A program made the position numbers and the translations under genes. The notes beneath the pieces were generated by a model. That model made no database searches and was not told the origin of the DNA. It saw only the letters and a program-made list of their open reading frames with translations. Source: DASTEQ01 sp040905185 (GTDB taxonomy: Bacteria > Chloroflexota > Limnocylindria > QHBO01). From it: a stretch of 64,000 bases of DNA. The DNA is taken from contig JBBDRZ010000003.1 in NCBI GenBank assembly GCA_040905185.1, positions 310,001 through 374,000 on the forward strand, given 5' to 3'. Shown here piece by piece: positions 8,947-17,636 of the stretch (positions are counted from its first letter, which is position 1; each line of letters opens with the position of its first letter).

Positions 8947-10173
8947 GTGCCGATGCCGGGGATGGCCCTGATCGTCCTGCTCGTGCTTGGGCTCGGCCTC
9001 CGACTGGCTGCGCTGCCTCTGCCCGGCCATTTCGGTGACGTCTCGGTCATGGCCCGCTGGGCGGAAAACCTGGTCCTGTACGGGCCTGGCCAATTCTATG
9101 AGCACGATTCGTCCATCTACCCGGCCCTGCTGCCGTTCCTCTGGATCGTCGGGCTGGCCTTCGATGGCGACCAGCTGACGACCGCCATCAAGGGCCTCTC
9201 AATCCCGTTCGACCTCCTCATCGGGCTGACGTTGTTCGTCGTGGTCAGCCGCCGAGCCGGATCGGGCCTGGGGCTATTGGCGGCCGGCTGCTACCTGCTC
9301 AACCCGGCGCTCATCCTGGCCGGGCCGGTCTGGGGCCAAGTGGACGCCGCGGGCAGCCTGTTCTTCCTCCTTGCCCTGGTGGCGCTGTCGGCGGACCGCT
9401 TCGGCCTGGCCGGCGGACTGGCCATCGTGGCGGGCCTCGCCAAGCCGCAGTTCGGGCTGGTCATCCTCCCTGTCCTGCTGGTCGTCGGCCAACGGCTTTG
9501 GCAACGGCGCGACGGCTGGCCCCTCGCCGCGGCCGTGGCCGGCGCGGCCGTCGCCGGCGCGGCCATCGGCCTGTTCCTCGGCCTGAGCCCGTTTCGCTGG
9601 CTGGAGCGTCTGTCAGGCACTGCCACCTTCCAGCCCGACACCTCGCTCAACGCCATCAACGTGTGGGGTGTCCTGGTCGGCTTCGAGATCGACGATGCCC
9701 CGTACGTCGGGATCGGCGCCCTGCTCCTCGTCATCGGGCTGATCGCCTCGCTGGTGCCGCTGCGTCGGGGACACGACCTGGCGATGGTCCTGACCGTCGG
9801 GATGATGCTGGCTTTCGCCTTCTACTTCCTCCCCACCCGGGTCCACGAGCGATACCTGTTCCCCGCCTTCGCGGTGGCCGCTCCCCTGGCCGCCGTGAAC
9901 GTCCGCAGTCTGGCGGCCTACGTTTCGCTGTCGATCGGGTTCACCGGCACCCTGCTCCGTGCCCTGGTGCTCACGACCCCGTTCACGGTTACCTCGGAGC
10001 TGCAGTCGCTCCTGACCGCGCCGTGGATGGTGTGGGTCCTTGCCATCCTGCTCTTCGGATCGGCGGCCACCCTCATCCGGCTCAGCCTGACCGGCGCCGG
10101 CGACGCGCTCCGCCCTGCGCGCAGTCCCCAATCCGCGGAATCGCTCGACCGAGTTAGTGCTGCTCCCGGGTAA
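8947..10173 (+). CDS. Multi-pass GT-C fold glycosyltransferase (mannosyltransferase-like)
   Basis: A 408-residue membrane protein with about ten hydrophobic helices. The first extracytoplasmic loop contains GHFGDVSVMARWAENL, the position where GT-C enzymes carry catalytic acidic residues, and the motif FLPTRVHERYLFPAFA near residue 300 is typical of polyprenyl-phosphate-sugar-using GT39/GT87-like transferases. It probably adds a hexose to a lipid or protein at the outer membrane face. The start is GTG at 8947 or ATG at 8953. It is convergent with rel and the two coding regions overlap by 20 bp. The specific donor and acceptor are unknown. Confidence 0.75.
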   Translation: MPMPGMALIVLLVLGLGLRLAALPLPGHFGDVSVMARWAENLVLYGPGQFYEHDSSIYPALLPFLWIVGLAFDGDQLTTAIKGLSIPFDLLIGLTLFVVVSRRAGSGLGLLAAGCYLLNPALILAGPVWGQVDAAGSLFFLLALVALSADRFGLAGGLAIVAGLAKPQFGLVILPVLLVVGQRLWQRRDGWPLAAAVAGAAVAGAAIGLFLGLSPFRWLERLSGTATFQPDTSLNAINVWGVLVGFEIDDAPYVGIGALLLVIGLIASLVPLRRGHDLAMVLTVGMMLAFAFYFLPTRVHERYLFPAFAVAAPLAAVNVRSLAAYVSLSIGFTGTLLRALVLTTPFTVTSELQSLLTAPWMVWVLAILLFGSAATLIRLSLTGAGDALRPARSPQSAESLDRVSAAPG

Positions 10174-12376
10174 CGCCGGTCACGTCCCGCACGTTCTCGA
10201 TCCGGGCCAGGACCTTGGACAGCTGCTGAAGGGAGGTGACCTTCAGGGTGAGGGTGATCGTCGCCGTGCCGTCGGGGTTGGTGCTCACCGAGGCGGCCAC
10301 GATGTTCACCTTGTTCTCGGCCACGACATTCGTGATTTCGTTCAGCAGCCCGGGCCGGTCCAGGCCCTCGATCCGGATCGTGATCGGATAGGTCTGCTGG
10401 GCGACGACCTCCCACTCGACCTCGATCAGGCGCTCGATGTCCTTCTCGGACAGGACGCTGGGGCATGTGGCGCGATGGACGGTCACGCCCTTGCCGCGGG
10501 TCACGTAGCCGGAGATCTCGTCGCCGGGGATCGGGCTGCAGCAGTTCGCGAAGCGGACGAGGAGGTCGCCCACGCCCTTGACCCGCACCCCGGCGGTGCT
10601 CGGCGCGGCCGGCGGGGCGACCTCGGGGAGGGTGATCTCGACGTCATCGTGGATGCCCAACCGGCTGACGACCGCCGCTGAGCTGACCGCGCCGTAGCCG
10701 ATGGCGGCGTAGAAGTCGTCAAGCTCGCGGAAATGGAGCTGACCGGCGATATCGGTCAGGCGGGCGTTGTCCACCGATGCCAGCGTCTCGTGCGCCAGCC
10801 GACGCAGCTCGCGGTCGAGCAGCTCGCGACCCTGGGCGATGTTCTCGTCGCGCTGCTGGCGCTTGAACCACTGGCGGATCTTTTCGCGGGCCTGGTTGGT
10901 CTGGACGATGGCCAGCCAGTCGCGAGATGGGCCGTGAGATGCCTTGGTGGTCACGATCTCCACGATGTCGCCATTGCGCAGGCGGTAGTCGAGCGGCACC
11001 AACCGGTTGTTCACCTTGGCCCCGATGGTCCGGTGCCCGACATCGGTATGGATTCGATAGGCGAAGTCGAGCGGGGTCGCGCCCGCGGGCAGGTCCTTCA
11101 CGTCGCCCTTGGGGGTGAAGACGAAGACCTGGTCCTGGAAGACGTCGAGCTTGAGGCCTTCCACGAATTCGGTGGCGTCGGCCACCTCACGCTGCCACTC
11201 CATCAGCTGCCGGACCCAGGCCAGCTTTTCGTCGTAGCGCCGGTCGGCGCGGCTGCCCTCCTTGTAGCGCCAGTGGGCGGCGATCCCGGCTTCGGCCACC
11301 TCGTGCATCTGGCGGGTCCGGATCTGGACCTCGAGCGGTTTGGCGTCGGGACCGATTACGGCGGTGTGGAGCGATTGGTACAGGTTGGCCTTGGGCATGG
11401 CGATGTAATCGTCGAATTGGCCCGGGATCGGGCGCCAGATGGCGTGCACCACGCCCAGCGCGCCGTACGTATCCTTGACGTCGTCGACCAGGACCCGGAT
11501 GGCGTGGAGGTCGTAGATCTCGTGGAACTCGGCCCCCTTGCGCTCCATCTTCTTGACGATGCTGTAGATGTGCTTGGGGCGGCCGCTGATCTCGGCCTGA
11601 ATGCCCACCGCCGCCAGCTCCTTGCGGAGGATGGAGATCGAGCGGTTGATGAACGTCTCGCGCGTTTTGCGACTGTCGGCCAGCATCCCCGCCAGCCGGG
11701 CGTAGGTATCCGGGTCGAGGACCTTGAACGACAGGTCCTCGAGCTCCCATTTGACCTGCCACATCCCCAGCCGATGGGCCAGCGGGGCGTAGATCTCCAT
11801 GGTCTGGCGCGCGATCCGCTCCTGCTTGTCGGGCTCCAGGAATTGGAGGGTCCGCATGTTGTGGAGCCGATCGGCGAGCTTGATGATGACCACCCGCGCG
11901 TCTTCGGCCATGGCCATGAACATCTTCCGGATGTTCTCGGCCTGCTGCTCCTCGGTGGACCGGGCGCTGCCGAATTTCGACAGCTTGGTCACCCCGTCAA
12001 CCAGGCGGGCGACCTCGCGGCCGAAGCGCTTCTCGATGTCGGCCAGCGGATAGGTCGTGTCCTCGGGCACGTCGTGGAGCAGGCCGGCGGCCAGGGTCTC
12101 GGCGTCCATCTGGAGCGCCGCCAATTCATACGCCACCGCGGTGGGATGGGTGACGTACGGCTCGCCCGATGCCCGCAGCTGCCCCTCGTGGGCGGTGCTC
12201 GCCACCTCGTGGGCGCGCTCGATCAGGGCCACGTTGATGGTGGGCCGATGTCGCCGCGCCTCGACGATGAGGTCGCTCAGGGTGGGTCCGGGTGCAGCGG
12301 CCGGCTCGCCGGCCCGCGTGATGCGCTGGACGACGGCGGCCGGCGCGGCGCGGAGGCGGGCCAGATCCATGGTCAT
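10154..12376 (-). CDS. rel: Bifunctional (p)ppGpp synthetase/hydrolase Rel
   Basis: Makes and degrades the alarmone (p)ppGpp. The product is 740 residues from the ATG at 12376 (MTMDLARL), which has AGGA five bases upstream. Domains are an HD hydrolase with the HDxxED motif (LLHDVPEDT), the RelA/SpoT synthetase (YDLHAIRVLVDD, YIAMPKANLYQSLHTAV, EVQIRTRQMHEVAEAG), a TGS domain (VFTPKGDVKDLPAGATPLDFAY), a zinc-finger-like region with FANCCSPIPGDE, and a C-terminal ACT domain. Both hydrolase and synthetase motifs are intact, so the protein should be bifunctional. It is the last gene of the leftward block from comM. Confidence 0.96.
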   Translation of the reverse strand: MTMDLARLRAAPAAVVQRITRAGEPAAAPGPTLSDLIVEARRHRPTINVALIERAHEVASTAHEGQLRASGEPYVTHPTAVAYELAALQMDAETLAAGLLHDVPEDTTYPLADIEKRFGREVARLVDGVTKLSKFGSARSTEEQQAENIRKMFMAMAEDARVVIIKLADRLHNMRTLQFLEPDKQERIARQTMEIYAPLAHRLGMWQVKWELEDLSFKVLDPDTYARLAGMLADSRKTRETFINRSISILRKELAAVGIQAEISGRPKHIYSIVKKMERKGAEFHEIYDLHAIRVLVDDVKDTYGALGVVHAIWRPIPGQFDDYIAMPKANLYQSLHTAVIGPDAKPLEVQIRTRQMHEVAEAGIAAHWRYKEGSRADRRYDEKLAWVRQLMEWQREVADATEFVEGLKLDVFQDQVFVFTPKGDVKDLPAGATPLDFAYRIHTDVGHRTIGAKVNNRLVPLDYRLRNGDIVEIVTTKASHGPSRDWLAIVQTNQAREKIRQWFKRQQRDENIAQGRELLDRELRRLAHETLASVDNARLTDIAGQLHFRELDDFYAAIGYGAVSSAAVVSRLGIHDDVEITLPEVAPPAAPSTAGVRVKGVGDLLVRFANCCSPIPGDEISGYVTRGKGVTVHRATCPSVLSEKDIERLIEVEWEVVAQQTYPITIRIEGLDRPGLLNEITNVVAENKVNIVAASVSTNPDGTATITLTLKVTSLQQLSKVLARIENVRDVTGVTREQH

Positions 12377-12414
12377 TTCGATCCTAGCACGGGCCCTGCG
12401 ATGGCCCGATCCGG

Positions 12415-13509
12415 TCAGTCGGGAGTCGGGGCCGGAGATGCTGACCGGCGGCCCACGGACCGCATTCGCTGGCGGGCCCGGTAGCCGGCGAGGGCAAGGC
12501 CGAGCACGGTATCGCCGAGGCGGCTGAGGGGCAGGTCGCGGGCCCCGACCCAGGTGACCTCCGTCCCGCCGTAGCCCTCCTTGAACTTGCGGATCCCGCC
12601 GGTGGCGAGGCCCCACAGGTCGTAGGTGCGCAGGCCCTCAGCCTGGAGGGCGCGAATGGCCTCCCACTTCAGCAGGTAGTTGGCCCGCGTCACGGCGCCG
12701 CGTTCGGTCATTCCACCGTACACCTCGGCCACCCGGTCGCCACACACCAGGTGGAGGAGCGTGGCGACCCGCTCCCCGCCGGCCGTGGCAAAGAACAGGC
12801 GCGCGCGGCGTTGCGGGGCGAACGCGGCCCACACCCGCTGGTAGTAGTCCGGAACGCGGACCGCGAAGCCGGCCCGGTCACCGGTCAGGCGGTAGATGCG
12901 GTCGAAGTCCGCCAATCCGGCCGCGGTCGCGATCGGGTCGGAACCCGGTTCGAGCTGCTCGATGGTCACGCCCTCTCGGCCGGCCTTGGAGACGTACTGG
13001 CGGTGCTTGCGGGCCAGCGCCGACCATAGCCCGTCCGACGGCTGGGTCAGGTCGATGAGGCGGGTCGTGGGCGGTTGGACCTTGGGCGCTTCCCGCCACG
13101 GCGCGACCAGGAGGGCCGCGCCGTAGGGGTCGACGCGCGTCGCCTCGGGATCGGCCCGCACCCGGCCGATGCGCTCCTCGTCACCGAGGGCCCGCAGCCC
13201 AGCCACCAGCGCGTCGCGGACAGCTGGTTCGTGGAGGGCGCCGATGGGCCCTCGAGGGGCATAGGCCAGCCACCACCCGGTGAGCGGAACCCGGCGCAGC
13301 AGGAGCTGGACGCCGGCCAGCGGCTGGTCGGGAACATCGCCCACGGCCAGCCGAAGCGGGCGCCATCCCGCTTCGCGACGCAGCTCGCCCCAGGCCCACA
13401 GCTGGGGGAAAGCTCGATGCTCGGCGGCCTCGACGAAGGCGTCCCACGCCATCTCATCGGTCACCTGCCAGGCCCGCAGCCGGTTCGGATCAGGCGGCGG
13501 GTGGCTCAT
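12415..13509 (-). CDS. FemAB/FemX-type peptidoglycan-bridge aminoacyltransferase (copy 1)
   Basis: GNAT-fold transferases of this family use aminoacyl-tRNA to add amino acids to the peptidoglycan stem peptide. The start is ATG at 13509 (MSHPPPDPNRLRAWQV), overlapping the murE end by 20 bp, giving 364 residues. Diagnostic segments are FPQLWAWGELRREAGWRPLRL near the N terminus, ALARKHRQYVSKAGREGV in the middle and YDLWGLATGGIRKFKEGYGG near the C terminus. Position immediately downstream of murE supports a role in cell-wall branching. It shares architecture with the FemAB gene upstream of murE but is clearly divergent, so the two copies probably add different residues. Confidence 0.88.
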   Translation of the reverse strand: MSHPPPDPNRLRAWQVTDEMAWDAFVEAAEHRAFPQLWAWGELRREAGWRPLRLAVGDVPDQPLAGVQLLLRRVPLTGWWLAYAPRGPIGALHEPAVRDALVAGLRALGDEERIGRVRADPEATRVDPYGAALLVAPWREAPKVQPPTTRLIDLTQPSDGLWSALARKHRQYVSKAGREGVTIEQLEPGSDPIATAAGLADFDRIYRLTGDRAGFAVRVPDYYQRVWAAFAPQRRARLFFATAGGERVATLLHLVCGDRVAEVYGGMTERGAVTRANYLLKWEAIRALQAEGLRTYDLWGLATGGIRKFKEGYGGTEVTWVGARDLPLSRLGDTVLGLALAGYRARQRMRSVGRRSASPAPTPD

Positions 13510-14995
13510 CGGTCCCGAATCCGATCCCGCGCAGCTCCTGGCGCGCCACCTCGCGCTCGTCCCACCAGCGCCGGTCGTCGCCGTAGATGATGCTCGGCTC
13601 GTGCCCCTTGCCGGCCAACAGCACCATGTCGCCCGCCTGCGCCATCCGCAGCGCATGGGCGATCGCCGAGCGGCGGTCGTCAATGATCCACAGCGTCTCG
13701 CGCTCCTGCGCCCCGGCGTCGCGGGCACCTTGGGCGATCTCCTCGTTGATCTCCCGCGGCGACTCGCTGCGCGGGTCCTCGTCGGTGACCACCACCAGGT
13801 CAGCCAGTTCGCCGGCGACACGGCCCATCGTCGGTCGCTTGGTACGGTCACGGTCGCCGGCTGACCCGAATACGGCGATCAGGCGCCCGGCCGTCAGCGG
13901 CCGCAACTCGCGCAGGACTTTGGCCAGCGAATCGGCGGTGTGGGCGTAGTCGACGATGACCTCGAAGGGCTGACCGAGGTCGATCCGCTCCATGCGGCCC
14001 GGGACGCCGCGAACCTCGGCCAGCGCGGCCGCGGCCTGCTCGGGGTCCAGGGCCTCGGCCTCGGCCAGCCCCAGGGCCGCCAGGGCGTTGCTGACGTTGA
14101 AGCGACCGGGTAGCTGGATCGTCGCCGGGCCCGACCAGCGGGGGCCCGTCACGTGGAACCGGCTGCCACGCGGTCCGAGGTCGAGCGCCGTCGCGCGGAT
14201 GTCCGCCTCGGCGTCGATGCCGTAGCTGATCACGGCGCCCGCCGCCCGATCCTGCAGGTACTCAAACGTGTCGTCGTCGCGGTTCAGCACCGCCACCGGC
14301 GCCTCCTCGACCAGGATGGCCTTAGCGGCCCGATACGCATCCAGCGTGCGGTGGAACTCGAGGTGCTCGCTGGTGATGGTCGTCACGACGCCCACTTTGA
14401 AGCGGCAGTTGCGGACCCGTGCCTGGGCCAGGCCATGGGAGGTGGCTTCGATCACGACGCTGTCGTTGCCGGCCTCGACCATGTCGGCCAGCAGGCGCTG
14501 CAACTCGAGGGCTTCCGGCGTCGTGGTCCGGCTGGTCGAGGCCATCTGCTGGTCACCGACCCGGGTGTCCACGGTCCCCACCAGGCCCGGGCGGCGGCCG
14601 GCGGCCAGCAGGATGCCCATGGAGAGGAACGCGGTCGTCGACTTTCCATCGGTGCCGGTTATGCCGTACACCCGCAGTTGCGCCGACGGCCGTCCGTACC
14701 ACGCGTCGGCCGCGTCCGCCACGGCGTGGCGGGCATTCGACACGATCAGCTGCGGAATGACCAGGCCGGCCGTCTCGCGCTCGGCCACGACCGCCACCGC
14801 GCCGCGCGAGGCGGCCTCCGTGACGAAGGTCCAACCGTCGTACGTCCCCCCGGGGATGGCGAAGAACACCGAGCCGGGCTCGACCTCGGCACTGTGGGCC
14901 GTCAGGCCGGTGATCTCCCCGGCCGGCACGCCGATCACCCGCTCGGGGGCCACCGCATCGGCCAGGGCGCCGAGGCCGATGCCGCGCTCGGTCAC
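13490..14995 (-). CDS. murE: UDP-MurNAc-tripeptide synthetase MurE
   Basis: Adds the third amino acid to UDP-MurNAc-L-Ala-D-Glu in the cytoplasm. The start is GTG at 14995, overlapping the upstream FemAB stop as GTGA, giving 501 residues. It shows the ATP-binding GITGTDGKSTT, SRTTTPEALELQ, EATSHGL (usually EVSSHAL), NRDDDTF and VDYAHTADSL. The amino-acid-selecting motif reads TDEDPRSESP, that is EDPR where meso-DAP enzymes usually have DNPR; this raises the possibility of L-Lys or L-Orn at position 3, which would fit with the flanking FemAB genes. The catalytic assignment is secure; the substrate is inference. Confidence 0.92.
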   Translation of the reverse strand: MTERGIGLGALADAVAPERVIGVPAGEITGLTAHSAEVEPGSVFFAIPGGTYDGWTFVTEAASRGAVAVVAERETAGLVIPQLIVSNARHAVADAADAWYGRPSAQLRVYGITGTDGKSTTAFLSMGILLAAGRRPGLVGTVDTRVGDQQMASTSRTTTPEALELQRLLADMVEAGNDSVVIEATSHGLAQARVRNCRFKVGVVTTITSEHLEFHRTLDAYRAAKAILVEEAPVAVLNRDDDTFEYLQDRAAGAVISYGIDAEADIRATALDLGPRGSRFHVTGPRWSGPATIQLPGRFNVSNALAALGLAEAEALDPEQAAAALAEVRGVPGRMERIDLGQPFEVIVDYAHTADSLAKVLRELRPLTAGRLIAVFGSAGDRDRTKRPTMGRVAGELADLVVVTDEDPRSESPREINEEIAQGARDAGAQERETLWIIDDRRSAIAHALRMAQAGDMVLLAGKGHEPSIIYGDDRRWWDEREVARQELRGIGFGTDEPPAA

Positions 14996-16047
14996 GGGAC
15001 GTCCTGCGGGCTGCGCCGCCGAAAGCGAGCCGCCGCGGCCCGCAGGCGGTAGGCAAGCGGGTCGACCACGATCTCCCAGCTGCCGGCCCAGGTCACGCCA
15101 CGACCCCCGAATCCCTTCTTGAACAGACCCACGCCGTACCACGGATGGTCTGGTCCGGCACCGGCCGGTTCCACGCCCCACAGGTCGTGGCGGCGGGCAC
15201 CACGGCCGCGCGCCTCGCGCATCATGGCCCATTGGGCGGCATACGAGGCGTAGTGCTTTGGCTCACCGGGTGACTCCCGCCGCGAGCCGGCGAACAGGTA
15301 GAACGACTGCTGGCCCTCGATCACCAGCATCCCCACGGCGAGGGTCTCGCCTCCGCGCCGCGCCTCGACCAGGGAGGCACGTCCGGCACCGGCCAGGGCC
15401 TGCCAGGCGGTCCAGTACCGCTCCAGGGGCGGCAGCCGAAAGCCGGCGCGGCGCTGAGTCGCGCGCACCAGTTCGTGGAGTCGCTCCACGGCGGATCGGT
15501 CTTCCGGATCGCTGTCGATGCTGATCTCAACCCCTTCGCGGGCCGCTCGACGAACCCCATACCGGGTGTCCGCGTCGAAACCGGCCAGCAGGGCGTCGTC
15601 GTCGGCCAGGTCCACGATCCGCGTCTGGCCCACCTGGAGGCGTTCCGCGACCCGGTGCGCCAGCTCGTCGAGGATGGCGACCTCCGGCGCCCCGCTTTCG
15701 ATGCGCGGCTCCAGACGGAGCGCCACTGCGTGGTCGGCCCGGGCCTCATCCAGCAGCCCCTCGACCAACACACGGATGCGCGCCGCGGCGGCCGGATGGG
15801 CATAGTCGGTGACGGGCCCATGGGGCACGTACCAAAAGCTCCGTCCGAGCGCGATCCGGCGCACCTGGGCGGCCGCCCCCGCCACCGGGGTGCCACCCTC
15901 CAGCACGAGATAGCGCCGCTGCGGGTGCCCATCGTGCGCAGCCACCGCCGCCCATCCCCAGTCATGCAGGAAATCCCCGCTCGGTTCGCGCGCCAGCAGA
16001 CCCTGCCAGGCACCTTGATCGGCTTCCACCGCGGGACGGAACGTCAT
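14992..16047 (-). CDS. FemAB/FemX-type peptidoglycan-bridge aminoacyltransferase (copy 2)
   Basis: A 351-residue GNAT-like tandem-domain protein starting MTFRPAVEADQGAWQGLL. Family segments are SGDFLHDWGWAAVAAHDG, SFWYVPHGPV, DADTRYGVRRAAREGVEI and the C-terminal HDLWGVEPAGAG followed by GLFKKGFGGRGV. It is expected to transfer an amino acid from aminoacyl-tRNA to a peptidoglycan precursor at the inner membrane face. It sits between murJ, overlapped by four bases, and murE, overlapped by four bases, so it is translated with lipid II synthesis and flipping functions. The identity of the amino acid cannot be read from the sequence. Confidence 0.88.
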   Translation of the reverse strand: MTFRPAVEADQGAWQGLLAREPSGDFLHDWGWAAVAAHDGHPQRRYLVLEGGTPVAGAAAQVRRIALGRSFWYVPHGPVTDYAHPAAAARIRVLVEGLLDEARADHAVALRLEPRIESGAPEVAILDELAHRVAERLQVGQTRIVDLADDDALLAGFDADTRYGVRRAAREGVEISIDSDPEDRSAVERLHELVRATQRRAGFRLPPLERYWTAWQALAGAGRASLVEARRGGETLAVGMLVIEGQQSFYLFAGSRRESPGEPKHYASYAAQWAMMREARGRGARRHDLWGVEPAGAGPDHPWYGVGLFKKGFGGRGVTWAGSWEIVVDPLAYRLRAAAARFRRRSPQDVP

Positions 16048-17636
16048 GGGCCCGCGGGTCGACGGCCGGCGATGCGGCGCAGGGTGGTCAGCTCGGGCGC
16101 GCGAAGGATCAGTCCGGCGACGATGTAGGCCGTTCCACCGACGCCCGCCGGCACGAGGAGGAGCACCAACCGGCCAACGCCGTTCTCTTCGAGGCTGGGA
16201 AGGGCGGCGATGATGCCGAGGAACGCCCCGAGCATGGCCAACGAGGCCACCAGGGTCGCCGCTCCCGAGCGCGTGAACGACGCCAGCAGCAGGCGGCCAT
16301 CGAGACCGCCCAGCCGGATGCGGAGTGCGGCCAGCAGCCCGACGACCTCTACCGTGGCGCTGATCGAAATCGCGAGCGCCAGCCCCTCGACCCCCATCCC
16401 CCCGACCAGCAACAGCATCAGGCCGATGTTCGCGACCACGGCCACCACCGCCCAGGTCACCGGCGTGCGCGTGTCCTGCATCGCATAGAAGGCGCGGGTC
16501 AGGACGTGGACCACGACGTGGGCCGGCACCCCGACTGCGAACCAGGCAAGCGCGGATGCGGTCCGATCAGCTGAATCGGCGCTGAACAGCCCGTACTCGA
16601 AGAAGACCGATGCGACCGGCCCGTGCAGGACGATCAAGAGCGCGGCCAGTGGAGCGGTGACGAAGAACAGGACCCGCAGGCTGGCATTGACCTGTCGCCG
16701 GATCTCCGATGCGCGGCCCAGGGCCGCATCCCGCGACAGGGTTGGGAACAGGGCCACCGCGATCGAAACGCCGATGATCCCGACCGGCAATTGGCTGAGC
16801 TGGAAGGCGTACGTGAATGCGGTGATGCTGCCTGCGGCCAGGCCTGAAGCCAGGGCGGTGCTCACGATCAGGTTGACCTGCCCCGCCGCCAGGCCGAACA
16901 CCCGCGGTCCCATCAGGACAGCCACGCGGCGCACGCCCCGGTGCCGCAGGTCAATCCGCGGCCGCCACGCGGGATCGAGTCGGCGCAGTGCGGGAAGCTG
17001 GATCACCAGGTGGCCGACGGCGCCGACCACCACCCCTGCCGCGAGCGCCTCCACGCCCATCACCGGCGCGACGAGAACCGCCGCCCCGATGATGGCCAGG
17101 TTGTAGACCAGCGGGGCAATCGACGTCGGACCGAACGTGCCATGGGTCTGCAGGAGGCCGCTGACGACGGCACCCAGGCCGATGAACACGGGGCTGATGA
17201 GCATGATCTGGGTCAGGCGAACCGTCAGCGCGGTCGTCTCGGGGTCGAAGCCGGGCGCGATGATCGGCACCAGCCAGGGAGCGCCGACCGCCATCACCGC
17301 GCTCAGGGCCGCGAGCGCCAGCACCACCAGGTTGATGACGTTGCCGGCCAGCTCCCACCCTTCATCCGCCTCGCCGCGGGCTCGATAGCCGGCATACACC
17401 GGGATGAGCGCGGCCGACAGGGCGCCGGCCACCACCAGCTGGAAGATGGCATCCGGGATCCGGAACGCGGCCAGGTAGGCGTCGAGCTCGCTCGACGCAC
17501 CGAATTCGGCGCCGATGACCAGCAGGCGGACCCATCCCAGCACCCGGCTGACAACCGCCGCGGCGGTCATCACCAGGCTGGCGCGCAGGACCACGCTCGC
17601 CGCGCTGGTCAGATCCGGCGGGCGGTCAGCGGTCAT
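16044..17636 (-). CDS. murJ: Lipid II flippase MurJ
   Basis: MOP-superfamily flippase that moves lipid II across the cytoplasmic membrane. The product is 530 residues from the ATG at 17636 (MTADRPPDLTSAASVVL), which lies inside the end of the recombinase gene. About 14 hydrophobic helices are visible. Typical MurJ segments are SRVLGWVRLLVIGAEFGAS, DAYLAAFRIPDAIFQLVVAGALSAALIPVY and FVTAPLAALLIVLHGPV. The open frame upstream of 17636 belongs to the neighbouring gene read out of frame. Gene order xerC-murJ-femAB-murE groups division, flipping and cross-bridge functions. Confidence 0.94.
   Translation of the reverse strand: MTADRPPDLTSAASVVLRASLVMTAAAVVSRVLGWVRLLVIGAEFGASSELDAYLAAFRIPDAIFQLVVAGALSAALIPVYAGYRARGEADEGWELAGNVINLVVLALAALSAVMAVGAPWLVPIIAPGFDPETTALTVRLTQIMLISPVFIGLGAVVSGLLQTHGTFGPTSIAPLVYNLAIIGAAVLVAPVMGVEALAAGVVVGAVGHLVIQLPALRRLDPAWRPRIDLRHRGVRRVAVLMGPRVFGLAAGQVNLIVSTALASGLAAGSITAFTYAFQLSQLPVGIIGVSIAVALFPTLSRDAALGRASEIRRQVNASLRVLFFVTAPLAALLIVLHGPVASVFFEYGLFSADSADRTASALAWFAVGVPAHVVVHVLTRAFYAMQDTRTPVTWAVVAVVANIGLMLLLVGGMGVEGLALAISISATVEVVGLLAALRIRLGGLDGRLLLASFTRSGAATLVASLAMLGAFLGIIAALPSLEENGVGRLVLLLVPAGVGGTAYIVAGLILRAPELTTLRRIAGRRPAGP

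Noticed and set aside
10733..12484. Long rightward open frame of 583 codons
   Set aside because: Antisense to the clearly identified rel gene; no domain pattern.
14153..15052. Rightward open frames opposite murE
   Set aside because: Shadow frames with no recognisable domains; murE on the other strand is unambiguous.
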